From Flavobacterium cucumis (lineage in GTDB: Bacteria; Bacteroidota; Bacteroidia; Flavobacteriales; Flavobacteriaceae), in NCBI RefSeq assembly GCF_900148835.1, contig NZ_FRYK01000002.1, positions 62,001 to 126,000 on the forward strand: a DNA stretch of 64,000 nucleotides, given 5' to 3'. Both the position numbers and the translations under genes were made by a program. The notes under the pieces are model-generated. The model was not told the DNA's origin. It worked only from the letters and a program-made list of their open reading frames with translations, and did no database searches. Numbering within the stretch: position 1 is the stretch's first letter; each line of letters begins with the position of its first letter. This document shows, piece after piece, positions 48,069-58,358 of this stretch.

Positions 48069-49955
48069 TTATTTCACTTCTTCAAAATCTACATCTTGAG
48101 TTTGATCTCCCGAAGCGTTTGCTTGTGGTTCTGCTTGTGCTGCTCCACCTTCTGCTTGAGCTTTGTACATTTCCTCAGAAGCATTTTTCCAAGCCTCATT
48201 TATTTTATCTAAAGCTGGTTGAATCGTTGCTACTTCTTTTGTTTCATAAGCCGCTTTTAATTCTGTCAAAGCACTTTCAATAGTATTTTTATTCGCTTCA
48301 GATAATTTATCACCAAACTCACCTAATTGCTTTTCCGTTTGGAAAATCATGGAATCAGCTTCATTTAATTTATCAACTTTCTCTTTAGCTAAACGATCTG
48401 CTTCTGCATTCATTTCAGCATCTTTTTTCATTCTTTCGATTTCTTCTGGAGTTAATCCTGAAGAAGCCTCTATACGAATATCATGAGATTTTCCTGTTCC
48501 TTTGTCTGTTGCTGATACCTTAATAATTCCATTGGCATCTATATCAAATGTTACTTCAATTTGAGGAACTCCTCTTGGTGCTGGTGGAATACCATCTAAA
48601 TGGAAACGACCAATTGTTTTGTTATCGTTTGCCATTGGTCTTTCTCCTTGTAATACATGGATTTCTACCGATGGTTGGTTATCAGCTGCTGTTGAGAAAA
48701 CTTGAGATTTTCTAGTTGGGATTGTTGTATTCGATTCAATCAATTTTGTCATTACACTTCCCATAGTTTCAATACCTAATGAAAGTGGCGTAACATCTAA
48801 CAACAATACATCCTTAACATCTCCAGTTAAAACCCCACCTTGAATTGCAGCTCCAATTGCTACCACTTCATCAGGATTAACTCCTTTTGATGGTTTTTTA
48901 CCAAAGAATTTTTCTACTTGTTCTTGGATAACAGGGATACGAGTCGAACCTCCCACTAAGATTACCTCATCAATATCAGAAACTGATAAACCTGCATCTT
49001 TCAAAGCTTTAGCAACTGGCTCCATAGAACGTTTTACTAAAGATTCAGCTAATTGTTCAAATTTAGCTCTTGTTAATGTTTGAACTAAGTGTTTTGGTCC
49101 AGAAGCCGTAGCTGTTACGTATGGCAAGTTGATTTCTGTTTGAGCAGAAGCTGATAATTCAATTTTAGCTTTCTCAGCTGCTTCTTTTAAACGTTGTAAT
49201 GCCATTGGATCTTTACGTAAATCAACACCTTCAGCAGCATTGAAATCGTTAGCTAACCAATCGATAATTACTTGGTCAAAATCATCTCCACCTAAGTGTG
49301 TATCTCCGTTTGTAGATAATACTTCGAAAACTCCGTCTCCTAATTCTAAGATAGAAATATCAAAAGTACCACCTCCTAAATCGTAAACTGCGATTTTTTG
49401 GTCTTTTCCTTGTTTGTCTAATCCATAAGCTAAAGCTGCTGCCGTTGGCTCATTGATAATACGCATAACCTTTAAACCAGCAATTTCACCAGCTTCTTTT
49501 GTAGCCTGACGTTGTGCATCATTAAAGTAAGCTGGAACAGTAATAACGGCTTCAGAAACTGAATGACCTAAATAATCTTCAGCTGTTTTTTTCATTTTTT
49601 GAAGTGTCATTGCAGACAATTCTTGTGGTGTATATAAACGACCATCGATATCAACACGAGGTGTATCGTTGTCTCCTTTTACCACTTTATAAGCTACTGT
49701 TGAAGCTTCTTTTGCACTTTCAGTGTACTTGTTACCCATAAAACGTTTTACCGAAGCAATCGTTTTTGTTGGGTTGGTTACTGCTTGTCTTTTTGCCGGA
49801 TCTCCAACTTTAATTTCTCCACCTTCTACAAATGCAATTACAGATGGCGTTGTTCTTTTACCTTCTGCGTTTGCAATTACAACAGGTTCTCCACCTTCCA
49901 TTACAGCCACACATGAGTTGGTTGTTCCTAAGTCGATTCCAATAATTTTACTCAT
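48069..49955 (-). CDS. dnaK: Molecular chaperone DnaK (Hsp70)
   Basis: A 628-residue Hsp70 beginning [20 protein letters not shown]. ATPase motifs [15 protein letters not shown] and [14 protein letters not shown] are clear. The substrate domain follows the [15 protein letters not shown] linker. The C-terminal tail is rich in Ala, Gln and Glu and ends in EEVK. It is monocistronic; grpE and dnaJ are not in the window. Upstream lies an array of TGACA/TGTCA elements rather than a TAnnTTTG promoter. Confidence 0.98.
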   Translation of the reverse strand: MSKIIGIDLGTTNSCVAVMEGGEPVVIANAEGKRTTPSVIAFVEGGEIKVGDPAKRQAVTNPTKTIASVKRFMGNKYTESAKEASTVAYKVVKGDNDTPRVDIDGRLYTPQELSAMTLQKMKKTAEDYLGHSVSEAVITVPAYFNDAQRQATKEAGEIAGLKVMRIINEPTAAALAYGLDKQGKDQKIAVYDLGGGTFDISILELGDGVFEVLSTNGDTHLGGDDFDQVIIDWLANDFNAAEGVDLRKDPMALQRLKEAAEKAKIELSASAQTEINLPYVTATASGPKHLVQTLTRAKFEQLAESLVKRSMEPVAKALKDAGLSVSDIDEVILVGGSTRIPVIQEQVEKFFGKKPSKGVNPDEVVAIGAAIQGGVLTGDVKDVLLLDVTPLSLGIETMGSVMTKLIESNTTIPTRKSQVFSTAADNQPSVEIHVLQGERPMANDNKTIGRFHLDGIPPAPRGVPQIEVTFDIDANGIIKVSATDKGTGKSHDIRIEASSGLTPEEIERMKKDAEMNAEADRLAKEKVDKLNEADSMIFQTEKQLGEFGDKLSEANKNTIESALTELKAAYETKEVATIQPALDKINEAWKNASEEMYKAQAEGGAAQAEPQANASGDQTQDVDFEEVK

Positions 49956-50041
49956 TTTTATACTTGTTAAATTTTAAATTTCAATTTTAAACTCGATAAT
50001 CCTAATTCAATGATTATGCCATTACTAAAAAAAAGAGGATT

Positions 50042-50092
50042 TGACAGAAATCAGCTTTTGTCAGGTTTAAAAAACTGACAACATGACAGAAA
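50042..50092 (-). promoter_or_regulatory. TGACA/TGTCA array upstream of dnaK
   Basis: Four elements: TGACA (50042), TGTCA (50059), TGACA (50076) and TGACA (50084). TTGTCAG (50058-50064) and CTGACAA (50075-50081) form a perfect inverted repeat with 10 bases between. TGACAGAAA is repeated at 50042 and 50084, 42 bp apart, the same distance as in the clpB upstream repeat. It lies 87-137 bases before the dnaK start, in the gap that separates dnaK from the divergent sdaA. Confidence 0.45.
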
Positions 50093-50228
50093 AAGTTTTT
50101 TTATACCTGCTATTAATTAATCTAACTTAGCATAGAAACAAAAGATTGTTAAAGAAATTTGTTATAAAATCAAATTCAACAACCCATTTTACCAAATCTA
50201 ATTATATTTGTATTACTAAATTTTAGAT

Positions 50229-51644
50229 ATGGAATGTATATCCGTTTTTGATATGTTAAAAATTGGTGTTGGGCCATCAAGTTCTCACACCCTTGGACCT
50301 TGGCGTGCAGCAGAACAATTTTTAAAAGAATTACGCAATCGAAATCTAATTGATAATATTATTAGTGTTAAAGTAGATTTATATGGGTCTTTATCATTAA
50401 CTGGCAAGGGGCACGCAACTGATCTAGCGGTAATGTTAGGTTTGAGTGGTGCTGATCCAGAATATATTCCTGTGGAAAGTATTGATGTAATTATTACAGC
50501 TATCAAAAATAAAAAAGAAATTTTCTTAGGGAATGAAATCTTAATTCCGTTTTGTTTTGAAACCGATATTGTTTTCAACAGAAACTTTTTACCTTTTCAT
50601 GCCAACGGATTAACTTTTACAGCTAAAACCGATACCGAAACTTATTCGGAAACCTATTATTCTATTGGTGGCGGATTTGTTGTGAAGGAAAAAGAGGATC
50701 ATCATAAAGAAGAAATTTTACATACTTTTCCATTTCCTGTTGAAAAAGCAGCAGAACTTTTAGCATATTGTACAGCAGAAAATAAGAAGATTTCGGAAAT
50801 CGTTTACGAAAACGAAAAAACCATGCGAAGTGAAGAAGAAATTCACAACGAATTACTTCGTATCTGGGATACCATGTTAGAATGCATGTACATTGGATGT
50901 CATTCAGAAGGCATTCTTCCTGGTGGACTTAATGTGCGAAGAAGAGCATATGACATGCACAAAAACTTAATTGGTGTTTTACCTTATGAAGATCCATATT
51001 CGTGGTTACAAATCATCAGACAAACCGAAGTTAAATTCCGTCAGATATTAAAATGGGTAAGTTGTTTTGCATTAGCAGTAAATGAAGTTAATGCTTCATT
51101 AGGCCGAGTAGTTACAGCTCCTACTAACGGAAGTGCTGGCGTTATCCCTGCTGTTTTGATGTATTATTTAGTGATTGAAAATCATGAAGCGGGTGAAAAA
51201 GAAATCAAACAATTTTTAATGGTAGCAGGCGAAATCGGTTCTATATTTAAAAAAGGAGCTACAATATCTGCAGCTATGGGCGGTTGTCAGGCAGAAATTG
51301 GTGTTTCGAGTGCTATGGCAGCAGCAGCTTTGTGTGAATTAATGGGTGGAACCCCAGCTCAAGTTACTATGGCAGCTGAAATTGCAATGGAGCATCACTT
51401 AGGATTGACATGTGACCCAATTGGTGGTTTGGTACAAATTCCTTGTATTGAAAGAAATACTATGGGGGCAATTAAAGCCATAAATGCAGCAGAATTAGCC
51501 TTAGAAACCGATGCTTTAAATGCAAAAGTGCCATTAGACAAAGTAATCAACACCATGTGGGAAACTGCTAAAGACATGAATACCAAATACAAAGAAACTT
51601 CTGAAGGTGGTTTGGCTGTGGCGGTTGGATTAGCAGATTGTTAA
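50229..51644 (+). CDS. sdaA: L-serine ammonia-lyase (single-chain, iron-sulfur type)
   Basis: A 471-residue enzyme that deaminates serine to pyruvate. The start [20 protein letters not shown] shows the beta-domain signature [13 protein letters not shown]. The alpha domain carries [13 protein letters not shown] and [14 protein letters not shown]; conserved cysteines lie in [33 protein letters not shown], as expected for a 4Fe-4S cluster. Both domains are on one chain. The next gene starts within its stop codon. TATATTTG near 50210 could be a -7 box, without a TTG at the usual distance. Confidence 0.95.
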   Translation: MECISVFDMLKIGVGPSSSHTLGPWRAAEQFLKELRNRNLIDNIISVKVDLYGSLSLTGKGHATDLAVMLGLSGADPEYIPVESIDVIITAIKNKKEIFLGNEILIPFCFETDIVFNRNFLPFHANGLTFTAKTDTETYSETYYSIGGGFVVKEKEDHHKEEILHTFPFPVEKAAELLAYCTAENKKISEIVYENEKTMRSEEEIHNELLRIWDTMLECMYIGCHSEGILPGGLNVRRRAYDMHKNLIGVLPYEDPYSWLQIIRQTEVKFRQILKWVSCFALAVNEVNASLGRVVTAPTNGSAGVIPAVLMYYLVIENHEAGEKEIKQFLMVAGEIGSIFKKGATISAAMGGCQAEIGVSSAMAAAALCELMGGTPAQVTMAAEIAMEHHLGLTCDPIGGLVQIPCIERNTMGAIKAINAAELALETDALNAKVPLDKVINTMWETAKDMNTKYKETSEGGLAVAVGLADC

Positions 51645-52024
51645 TGAAAAGTAATCGACAAAATTATTTTATCTCTATTATCTCGGTTTTGATACTTGGA
51701 ATACTTTCAAGGAGAATATCGGGCATTCCGTTATTTATTGGTGACATTTTATATGCAGTTTTGATTTATTTTGGGTTTCGATTTTTAGCTGCTGATTCGA
51801 AAAAATCAGTTACCCTCCTACTGAGTTTACTTTTTTGTTTTAGTGTTGAAATACTACAATTGGCACAAATCGATTGGTTAATAGCTATTAGAAAAACCAC
51901 TTTAGGTCATTATATTTTGGGTGAAGGTTTCCTTTGGTTGGATTTACTTTGTTATATAATGGGAAATTTGATGGCTTTTCTAATAGATGAGAAACTTATT
52001 AAAACTCAAAACTTAAACTTGTAG
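51644..52024 (+). CDS. DUF2809-family small membrane protein
   Basis: A 126-residue protein with about four membrane spans. The start at 51644 overlaps the sdaA stop (TAATG), a sign of translational coupling. The pattern LGILSRRISGIPLFIGDILYAVLIYF, a region near EILQLAQIDWL and the end GEGFLWLDLLCYIMGN are typical of DUF2809. Function unknown. Its last 26 bases overlap the convergent porin gene. Confidence 0.85.
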   Translation: MKSNRQNYFISIISVLILGILSRRISGIPLFIGDILYAVLIYFGFRFLAADSKKSVTLLLSLLFCFSVEILQLAQIDWLIAIRKTTLGHYILGEGFLWLDLLCYIMGNLMAFLIDEKLIKTQNLNL

Positions 52025-53054
52025 TAACAAAAAAGTTATTGGATTTATTATCAAAGAAAATTGCTTCTTTAGAATCTAAATATCGCGCTTCGGTTCTTAA
52101 TTTTACTTTTGAGTTGGGTAAATAATCTAAATTTATAGAAGCTCCAGAGGTTTTGAAAGCATTAGAAGTAGCAACAATCACATTGTTTTCATCTTGATAA
52201 TATTCAAATCGAAAAGCGGTCTGCCATTTTGTATTTATCGAATATTGCGCAATCAAAACGGGACTCATCCAAAACAAATGCTTATCATTCAACGAAGAGC
52301 TATCTTGAATTCCAAAATCAAATCCTAAAATGGTACGCCATTTCGAATTCCATGTGTTATCCCAATACAAATTATTGAAATAACGCATTGCTAATTCAGT
52401 TCCATAAAATTCTTTTCCTATAAAAGTACTCCAATTCAATGTGGATTTTTCAGAAGGTTTGAATACAATTTGCGTTCCTAAAGCTGGAGCAACGTCTTTT
52501 TGAGGTTTGTTGATGCGTTGCCAACCATTCGTTACTAATCCTGAAAAACTCCATTTGTCATTTGGTTTGTAATTATACTTGACTCCCGTCATAAAATAGG
52601 GCGAATTTTCCGCTAAAATAGAACGCGTTAAAGTCAAATTAGAAGCCGTAGTGGCCGATTCAAATCCGATGTAACTTGGCATAATTCCGACTTCAATGGA
52701 TGCTTTTTTGGTATCATTTAAATACAATCCTACATAGGCTTCGCTTAGCAATTTTATATCTTCCGAAGCATAATTATCATCTACATACGTTCCTGCATGA
52801 ACTGCAATTGATGCGTAAGTATTTCCGTATTGCAATTGCGTACGAATTAATCCATTGTTCACATTAAACTCATTGTGACGGTTGTAATTGTACATAAATG
52901 GAAGTTTAGTTTCTGTAGTTGGATTAGTAAAATCATACGCATAATACGTTTCTAAAAAACCAGAGACTTTAATTTTTAAAGAATCTTTTTCTTGAGCATT
53001 TCCTAAAAAGGATAAAAGCAGTACACTACACAGCCAAATCTGTTTCATTTTCAA
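51999..53054 (-). CDS. Outer-membrane porin
   Basis: A 351-residue beta-barrel protein with a signal peptide ending near GNAQ. The mature part is built of alternating strands with aromatic girdles (for example GFLETYYAYDF and WRTILGFDFGIQ) and ends with a Phe (TSLSFEF), the outer-membrane assembly signal. It resembles the Bacteroidota porins annotated as DUF1597/BBP2-like. Its start overlaps the end of the TrkH gene by 29 bases, so it belongs to the potassium operon; passage of ions is a reasonable guess. Confidence 0.85.
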   Translation of the reverse strand: MKMKQIWLCSVLLLSFLGNAQEKDSLKIKVSGFLETYYAYDFTNPTTETKLPFMYNYNRHNEFNVNNGLIRTQLQYGNTYASIAVHAGTYVDDNYASEDIKLLSEAYVGLYLNDTKKASIEVGIMPSYIGFESATTASNLTLTRSILAENSPYFMTGVKYNYKPNDKWSFSGLVTNGWQRINKPQKDVAPALGTQIVFKPSEKSTLNWSTFIGKEFYGTELAMRYFNNLYWDNTWNSKWRTILGFDFGIQDSSSLNDKHLFWMSPVLIAQYSINTKWQTAFRFEYYQDENNVIVATSNAFKTSGASINLDYLPNSKVKLRTEARYLDSKEAIFFDNKSNNFFVTTSLSFEF

Positions 53055-54378
53055 TTTTTTTATGTTGTTTTTTAGCTAAAATCGCTAATCCAAAAGTAAT
53101 CACGCCTACCCTTCCAATAAACATGATGCTAATTAAAATTATTTTTCCCCAAACCGATAAACTTCCGGTAATTCCCATACTTAAACCAACGGTTCCAATG
53201 GCTGAAGTAGCTTCAAATAGCAACTTTTCTAAAGAATGATTTTCTGTAAAGCTCAACAAAAATACACTAAAAAATAAAATTGCTGTATAAAAAATAAAGG
53301 TCGAAACTGCCATTTCTAGTCGGTCAGCTGGGATTTTTTTACCTAAATAAGTCACTTTTGCTTGATTTCTTACTTTGCTCTTTACAATAGCAATTACTGC
53401 AGTTAAAGTTGTAATTTTCATACCACCACCCGTACTTGAAGGTGCTGCTCCAACGTACATTAGAAAAATAATTGTAAGTAAAACACCTAAAGTTAAATTA
53501 CTTAACGGAATTGAATTGTATCCGGCAGTTGAAATAGCATTAACTGTTTGAAAAGAAGCAATTTCTAATCGTTCAAAAACTGGATAATGTTGTATAGTAC
53601 TTTCTCCAAAAAAAGTAATTGCAGTTGCAATAAATAATACTCCAAAAAACGATAAAGTAATCATTTTTGTAGTAAACGAAATGGAATTCGATTTTTTTGA
53701 AAAATAATACCAAATATCGGTTACAACAATAAACCCTAATCCTCCAGAAATAGTTAAAAAGAGTACAATTCCATTTAAAAAAGTATTGGTTGCATAAGCT
53801 TCAAAACTGGTATTATACAAACTAAATCCTGCAGTACAAAAAGAGGAAACACTATGAAAAATACTGGTCCAAATGGTAAAAAAAGTATCGAAATGAATAG
53901 GCTTAAAAGCGAAATAAAATAAAACAGCTCCAATGATTTCTATAATAAATGTAAATACGATAACCGATTTTAAGAAATCCTGAATCTTAAATTCTTTTGG
54001 CATGGTAAACTCGTTATGCATAATTTTTTTATGCCAATGCGTAATTTGTTTTGTGGTAGAAAGTAAAATATAAGTCGTTAACGTCATATAACCAATTCCA
54101 CCAATTTGAATCAATGTTAGAATTATAAATTGTCCAAAAAAGGTATAATTATCAAACGTACTCACCGTTGCTAATCCTGTGGTAGAAAGTGCTGATGTGG
54201 ATGTAAAAAGTGTGTCAATGAAATCTGTTGGGATTTTCTGAGAAAAGGGCAAGGATAGAAAAATCCAACCCAAGACCATGTACATGAAAAATCCAAAAAA
54301 CAAACTCTGTTGTGGATTTAATCGCAAATGAAATTTTAAGTATTCGCGTCTTACGGTTTGAAATAAAGTTTTAGGCAT
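53026..54378 (-). CDS. TrkH/KtrB-family potassium transporter
   Basis: A 450-residue potassium translocating subunit with about ten membrane segments and four pore loops. The filter glycines are in ALSTTGLATV, SFCTAGFSLY, ISTAGYNSIP and AIGTVGLSMG. The length fits KtrB more than TrkH. The regulatory RCK subunit (TrkA/KtrA) is not in the window. The gene lies in an operon with a KdpE-like regulator, a KdpD-like kinase and a porin, which suggests that the two-component pair controls this transporter instead of kdpFABC. Confidence 0.92.
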   Translation of the reverse strand: MPKTLFQTVRREYLKFHLRLNPQQSLFFGFFMYMVLGWIFLSLPFSQKIPTDFIDTLFTSTSALSTTGLATVSTFDNYTFFGQFIILTLIQIGGIGYMTLTTYILLSTTKQITHWHKKIMHNEFTMPKEFKIQDFLKSVIVFTFIIEIIGAVLFYFAFKPIHFDTFFTIWTSIFHSVSSFCTAGFSLYNTSFEAYATNTFLNGIVLFLTISGGLGFIVVTDIWYYFSKKSNSISFTTKMITLSFFGVLFIATAITFFGESTIQHYPVFERLEIASFQTVNAISTAGYNSIPLSNLTLGVLLTIIFLMYVGAAPSSTGGGMKITTLTAVIAIVKSKVRNQAKVTYLGKKIPADRLEMAVSTFIFYTAILFFSVFLLSFTENHSLEKLLFEATSAIGTVGLSMGITGSLSVWGKIILISIMFIGRVGVITFGLAILAKKQHKKIENETDLAV

Positions 54379-54380
54379 TA

Positions 54381-54641
54381 TTATTTTTCAATTTTAAATT
54401 TATAATAGTTTTTAATAAAGTGCGAAGCATGGACTAATCCGAGTTTTTCGGCAACTAAACTCAAATCATTGAGTTGATTTTCTAAGGCGTCTTCTCGTTG
54501 TGGACATTGATTAATTTTGATAAACTCTCGAAGCCAATAATCTGAATTTGAATTAGATTGTAGTGTACAAATTGCGCTATTTAAAGACAAACTATCGCTG
54601 TTGCTTGGCACATTAGCTGTGTTGCTGTCTGAATTTTCCAT
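54381..54641 (-). CDS. Small protein between kdpE and trkH
   Basis: An 86-residue protein. The first 25 residues are low-complexity Ser and Asn; a short helical part follows (LENQLNDLSLVAEKLGLVHA). No family, signal or membrane span is recognised. It lies 2 bases before the TrkH gene and 13 after kdpE, so it is almost certainly co-transcribed. It may be a real small protein or partly spurious N-terminus; an internal start is possible. Confidence 0.5.
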   Translation of the reverse strand: MENSDSNTANVPSNSDSLSLNSAICTLQSNSNSDYWLREFIKINQCPQREDALENQLNDLSLVAEKLGLVHASHFIKNYYKFKIEK

Positions 54642-54654
54642 ATGTAATGATTTT

Positions 54655-55338
54655 TTATGTCAGAATAAATCGATAACCAATTCCGCTTTCGGTGAGAATC
54701 ATTTCGGGATGATTGGCATCTTTCTCAATTTTCTTTCTTAATTGTGCTACAAACACACGTAGATATTGGGTTTGGTCGTTATAACTTTTTCCCCAAATTT
54801 CTTTTAATAAGTATTGATGTGTTAATACTTTTCCTTCGTTTTTTGCCAAAATGGCTAATAAATTAAACTCGGTTTGCGTTAGTTTAACTTCTTCATTACT
54901 CACTTTTACAATTCGAGCTACCAAATCAATTGAAAAATTAGATGAACTAATTATTGGTTCTGAAGCTTCTTTAATGTGATTTCTAATGTGAGAACGCACT
55001 CTTGCTAATAATTCCTGTATTCTAAAAGGCTTTATCAAATAATCATTTGCTCCATTATCCAACGCTTTTACAATTTCTGATTCTTCACTTTTAACAGATA
55101 AAATCATAATGGGATTCAAATACCATTCGCGCAATTGTTGTAGCACTTTCTGTCCGTCAACATCGGGTAAACCGAGGTCAAGCATAATTAAATCGGGTTG
55201 AAAAGTGGCTGCAAAACGAATACCTTCTAATCCATTTTCGGCTAATTTTACCTCAAAATCATTCGTACTTAAAGTAATTTCTAAAAGTTTTCTGATTTGC
55301 GATTCATCATCTATGACTAAAATTTGGCGCTTATTCAT
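54655..55338 (-). CDS. kdpE: KdpE-like OmpR-family response regulator
   Basis: A 227-residue regulator. The receiver domain (1-120) has DDE at 10-12, the phospho-acceptor Asp54 in IMLDLGLPD and the switch Lys in LIKPF. The C-terminal winged helix (about 130-227) has LTQTEFNLLAILAKNEGKVL and the end GIGYRF. It is close to KdpE, which in other bacteria activates kdpFABC when potassium is low. The gene overlaps the upstream kinase by 8 bases. No kdp ATPase genes are found nearby. Confidence 0.85.
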   Translation of the reverse strand: MNKRQILVIDDESQIRKLLEITLSTNDFEVKLAENGLEGIRFAATFQPDLIMLDLGLPDVDGQKVLQQLREWYLNPIMILSVKSEESEIVKALDNGANDYLIKPFRIQELLARVRSHIRNHIKEASEPIISSSNFSIDLVARIVKVSNEEVKLTQTEFNLLAILAKNEGKVLTHQYLLKEIWGKSYNDQTQYLRVFVAQLRKKIEKDANHPEMILTESGIGYRFILT

Positions 55339-56401
55339 TTTCTGTCGGATTAAATTTTGAAACTTCAGTTTTAATTTTGATTATGAATTTTGCTCCACCT
55401 TCTACTCTATTTTCTAAAGTTACAGTCCCATTTTGTGCTTCTATAAAACCTTTCACAATGGATAATCCTAAACCAGAACCACCAGGTCGCGAATTTTTAA
55501 GTCGGTAAAATTTATCAAAAACAAGAGCAATTTCATCTTCTGGAAAACCATTTCCTTGGTCTAAAATTGCAATTTGTAATGTATCATCAGTATATGATAA
55601 ATTGATTGTTATTGTACTTTTTTGCGGCGTATAGATTATGGCATTATTCAATAGATTATAGATTACATGCTCTATCAAACCGTAATCCAATTTAAAAAGA
55701 GGTAAATTTTCAGATACATTGACAACTATTTTTTGTGAATACGATTTAATTTTCAGCGCTCTAATTACCTCATATACAATTTCATTCAAATCAACCCAAT
55801 CCATTTTTGAAACAATAACACCCGATTCTAATCGTGACATATTCAATAAATTTTCAACTTGATTATTGAGTCGTAAAGAAGCAATTGAAATTTCTTCTAG
55901 TAATTTTTCTTTCTGATTTTCGGTCATTATTGTATTGCTTTGGAGTGCATCGGTTGAACCAATAATGGCTGCAATAGGCGTTTTTAATTCGTGTGATAAA
56001 CTATCTAAAAGAGTGTTATAGAGTTTTATAGATTTTAATTTCGACTCTTTTTCATTTGCAATTCGTTCAATTTGTCTTATTTTAAAGGTTAAAACAGCAT
56101 TAATTAACGCAATAACAAAATACATAAAGAACATAAATTGGTCTTCTGTATTTCCGATATGAAACGTAAAATAAGGTTTGATAAAAAAGAAATTCCAAAT
56201 TAAAGCACTCAAAACAGCAGCTAATAATGTAGGAACAATTCTATAAAACATGGCTACAAACGAAACGGTAACCAAAAGAATAAAAGCAATAACCTTATAT
56301 CCAATAATTTCTTTAAATGCAAAGCATGCAAGCGAAACCAGCACAACCAATATTATGCTGAAAATATATTGATTATTAAGATTTGATGTTCTACTAAACA
56401 C
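55331..56401 (-). CDS. KdpD-like sensor histidine kinase lacking the KdpD and USP domains
   Basis: A 356-residue kinase. Four membrane spans (about 13-110) of the DUF4118 type, as in KdpD, include LSALIWNFFFIKPYFTF. The His box is SHELKTPIAAIIG (His137), followed by N, G1 and G2 boxes (VIYNLLNNAIIYTP, GNGFPEDE, GGSGLGLSIVKG). Full KdpD has about 900 residues with N-terminal KdpD and USP sensor domains; these are absent here, so the signal is probably sensed through the membrane part. TATCTTTG at 56439-56432 (minus) is a possible -7 box. Confidence 0.85.
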   Translation of the reverse strand: MFSRTSNLNNQYIFSIILVVLVSLACFAFKEIIGYKVIAFILLVTVSFVAMFYRIVPTLLAAVLSALIWNFFFIKPYFTFHIGNTEDQFMFFMYFVIALINAVLTFKIRQIERIANEKESKLKSIKLYNTLLDSLSHELKTPIAAIIGSTDALQSNTIMTENQKEKLLEEISIASLRLNNQVENLLNMSRLESGVIVSKMDWVDLNEIVYEVIRALKIKSYSQKIVVNVSENLPLFKLDYGLIEHVIYNLLNNAIIYTPQKSTITINLSYTDDTLQIAILDQGNGFPEDEIALVFDKFYRLKNSRPGGSGLGLSIVKGFIEAQNGTVTLENRVEGGAKFIIKIKTEVSKFNPTENE

Positions 56402-56491
56402 GCTTTAAAACTTTACCATTGAATTACTTGGCAAAGATAAGTTGGGTTTTATAAATAGCGTATAAAAGAAGTGCTAATAAGTATAAAGATT

Positions 56492-56932
56492 TTATAAAGA
56501 TTTCTTTCTCCTCGTATCAATTAGATGAATAATTTGCCATTTCCCGTTGTCATTATACAAAGTAAAAGCGTTTGCACCAATGTGACTTAGCTTATCGTTT
56601 ACGTAAAACTCATAAGGAGTCCAAACGTGTGCTAAGTTGCCATCAATTTCTACTTTATAATCGATAAGTTTTTCAAAAATCTTCAAATTCGCAGGAATTG
56701 TTGCAATTGAATTTAAAAATTTATCAAACTTTTCGTCTTTTAATTTATAACCTTCTTTTGTATTGGCAACTGTTCGCATTACAATTTCAGAATGGCATAA
56801 TTCTCTTAAAACAACTGTATCTTTTGCATGAAAAGCTGTAAAAAAATCATCTACCACTTTTTTTGGATTGGAATCTTGAGCAAAAATTGAACATGATAAA
56901 CTAAAAAGTATCAGAAAGAATAGCGGTTTCAT
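56492..56932 (-). CDS. Exported NTF2/SnoaL-like protein
   Basis: A 146-residue protein with a signal peptide ending near IFAQ. The mature part has the NTF2-like fold: VDDFFTAFHAKDTVVLRELC, the strand HVWTPYEFYV, and the end DNGKWQIIHLIDTRR. Such small cone-shaped domains bind ligands or act as enzymes of many kinds; function unknown. It lies 11 bases after nhaD and is probably co-transcribed. Confidence 0.78.
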   Translation of the reverse strand: MKPLFFLILFSLSCSIFAQDSNPKKVVDDFFTAFHAKDTVVLRELCHSEIVMRTVANTKEGYKLKDEKFDKFLNSIATIPANLKIFEKLIDYKVEIDGNLAHVWTPYEFYVNDKLSHIGANAFTLYNDNGKWQIIHLIDTRRKKSL

Positions 56933-56943
56933 ATTAATTCATT

Positions 56944-58230
56944 TTAATGTATTAGAAGCAATTGAATTAAATATGTTACAATTCCTGCAATATAACCCGC
57001 TATTGCTAATGGTGTGATTTTCTTTAAATACCACATAAAAGTAATTTTTTCTTTCTCCATTACAGCAATTCCTGCGGCAGAACCAATTACTAACATGCTA
57101 CCACCAGTTCCAGCACACAGAGCAATGAACTCCCATAAGGAATGATCCATTGGATAGTCTGTCAAAGAAAACATCCCTTGTGTTGCAGCGACTAAACTTC
57201 CGTTATCGACAATTGAAGATAAAACTCCAATTACTACAATCATAGCGTTTGTATTTGGTAAGGTTTCAATTAAGAAATCAGCCATTTCTCTCAAAACACC
57301 TACTTCTTGCAAAGCAAAGACCATTAATAAAATTCCCATGAAATAAAGAATAGAACTAATATCTACTTTTGTTAATGCATATGCTACCGAGAATTTATCT
57401 TTTTCTTCTTGGGTCTTCTTTCTGTGATACATAATAGATACTAAAGAAACCATGGATAACGAAATTAAAACACCAATAAAAGGTGGTAATCCAGTTAACG
57501 TTTTTATTACTGGAACCATTACTAAACCGAAAACTCCCGCGATAAAAACACTCATACTTCCTCGCATTTTTTCTTCCTGACGCACTTGAGCCATAGAAAT
57601 TTGAGCACGAAGAACTGCAAAACCTTTCATTCTAAAACTTGCAACAACAACCGGAACCAATAATACCATAATTGAAGGTAATATCAATGCCTTTACAATT
57701 CCAAAAGAACTAACCTGTCCACCAATCCACAATAAAGTTGTAGTCACGTCTCCTATCGGACTAAAAGCTCCTCCTGCATTAGCTGCAATCACAACTATAC
57801 CAATCAATTCCATTCTAATCTCTCCTTTTGGCATTAATTTTCTAAGCAGTGTAACCATGATAATTGCTGTTGCTAAATTATCTAACAACGCAGATAAAAT
57901 AAATGTAACAAAAGCAACTATCCATAATAATCTTAAAACCGATGTAGTCCTAATTCTTCTGGTAATTACAGTAAAACCTTTATGTATATCAATTAATTCA
58001 ACAATTGTCATGGCACCCATTAGAAAAATAAGTAAGCCGGAAATCTCTCCAAAGTATCCCATTAACTTTTCAGTTATTAGATGCTGATGATCATAACCAA
58101 AAATTGCAATTACGACCCAACAAATTGTTCCTGTAAGCAATGCTGTAATTGTCTTGTTTATTTTGATGGGAGATTCAAAAATCACCATTGAATATCCTAC
58201 AATAGCTACTAAAAGAAGTATAAAAATCAT
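56944..58230 (-). CDS. nhaD: Sodium/proton antiporter NhaD
   Basis: A 428-residue ion-transporter-superfamily protein with about 12 membrane spans. The NhaD pattern is visible in LIFLMGAMTIVELIDIHKGF, LDNLATAIIMVTLLRKL, AANAGGAFSPIGDVTTTLLW, SSIVDNGSLVAA and GTGGSMLVIGSAAG. It exports sodium or lithium in exchange for protons and supports life in salty or alkaline conditions. First gene of a pair with the NTF2-like protein. Confidence 0.9.
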   Translation of the reverse strand: MIFILLLVAIVGYSMVIFESPIKINKTITALLTGTICWVVIAIFGYDHQHLITEKLMGYFGEISGLLIFLMGAMTIVELIDIHKGFTVITRRIRTTSVLRLLWIVAFVTFILSALLDNLATAIIMVTLLRKLMPKGEIRMELIGIVVIAANAGGAFSPIGDVTTTLLWIGGQVSSFGIVKALILPSIMVLLVPVVVASFRMKGFAVLRAQISMAQVRQEEKMRGSMSVFIAGVFGLVMVPVIKTLTGLPPFIGVLISLSMVSLVSIMYHRKKTQEEKDKFSVAYALTKVDISSILYFMGILLMVFALQEVGVLREMADFLIETLPNTNAMIVVIGVLSSIVDNGSLVAATQGMFSLTDYPMDHSLWEFIALCAGTGGSMLVIGSAAGIAVMEKEKITFMWYLKKITPLAIAGYIAGIVTYLIQLLLIH

Positions 58231-58358
58231 TTTTTTTAATTAAACGGCACTAAATTAAAATATTAAATTAACATTAATTTAATATTTGATAAATATTTTA
58301 GGTTACTAAGTAAAAGAAACTAACATTTATTACCTTTGTTTTTTTAATAACTCAAAAC

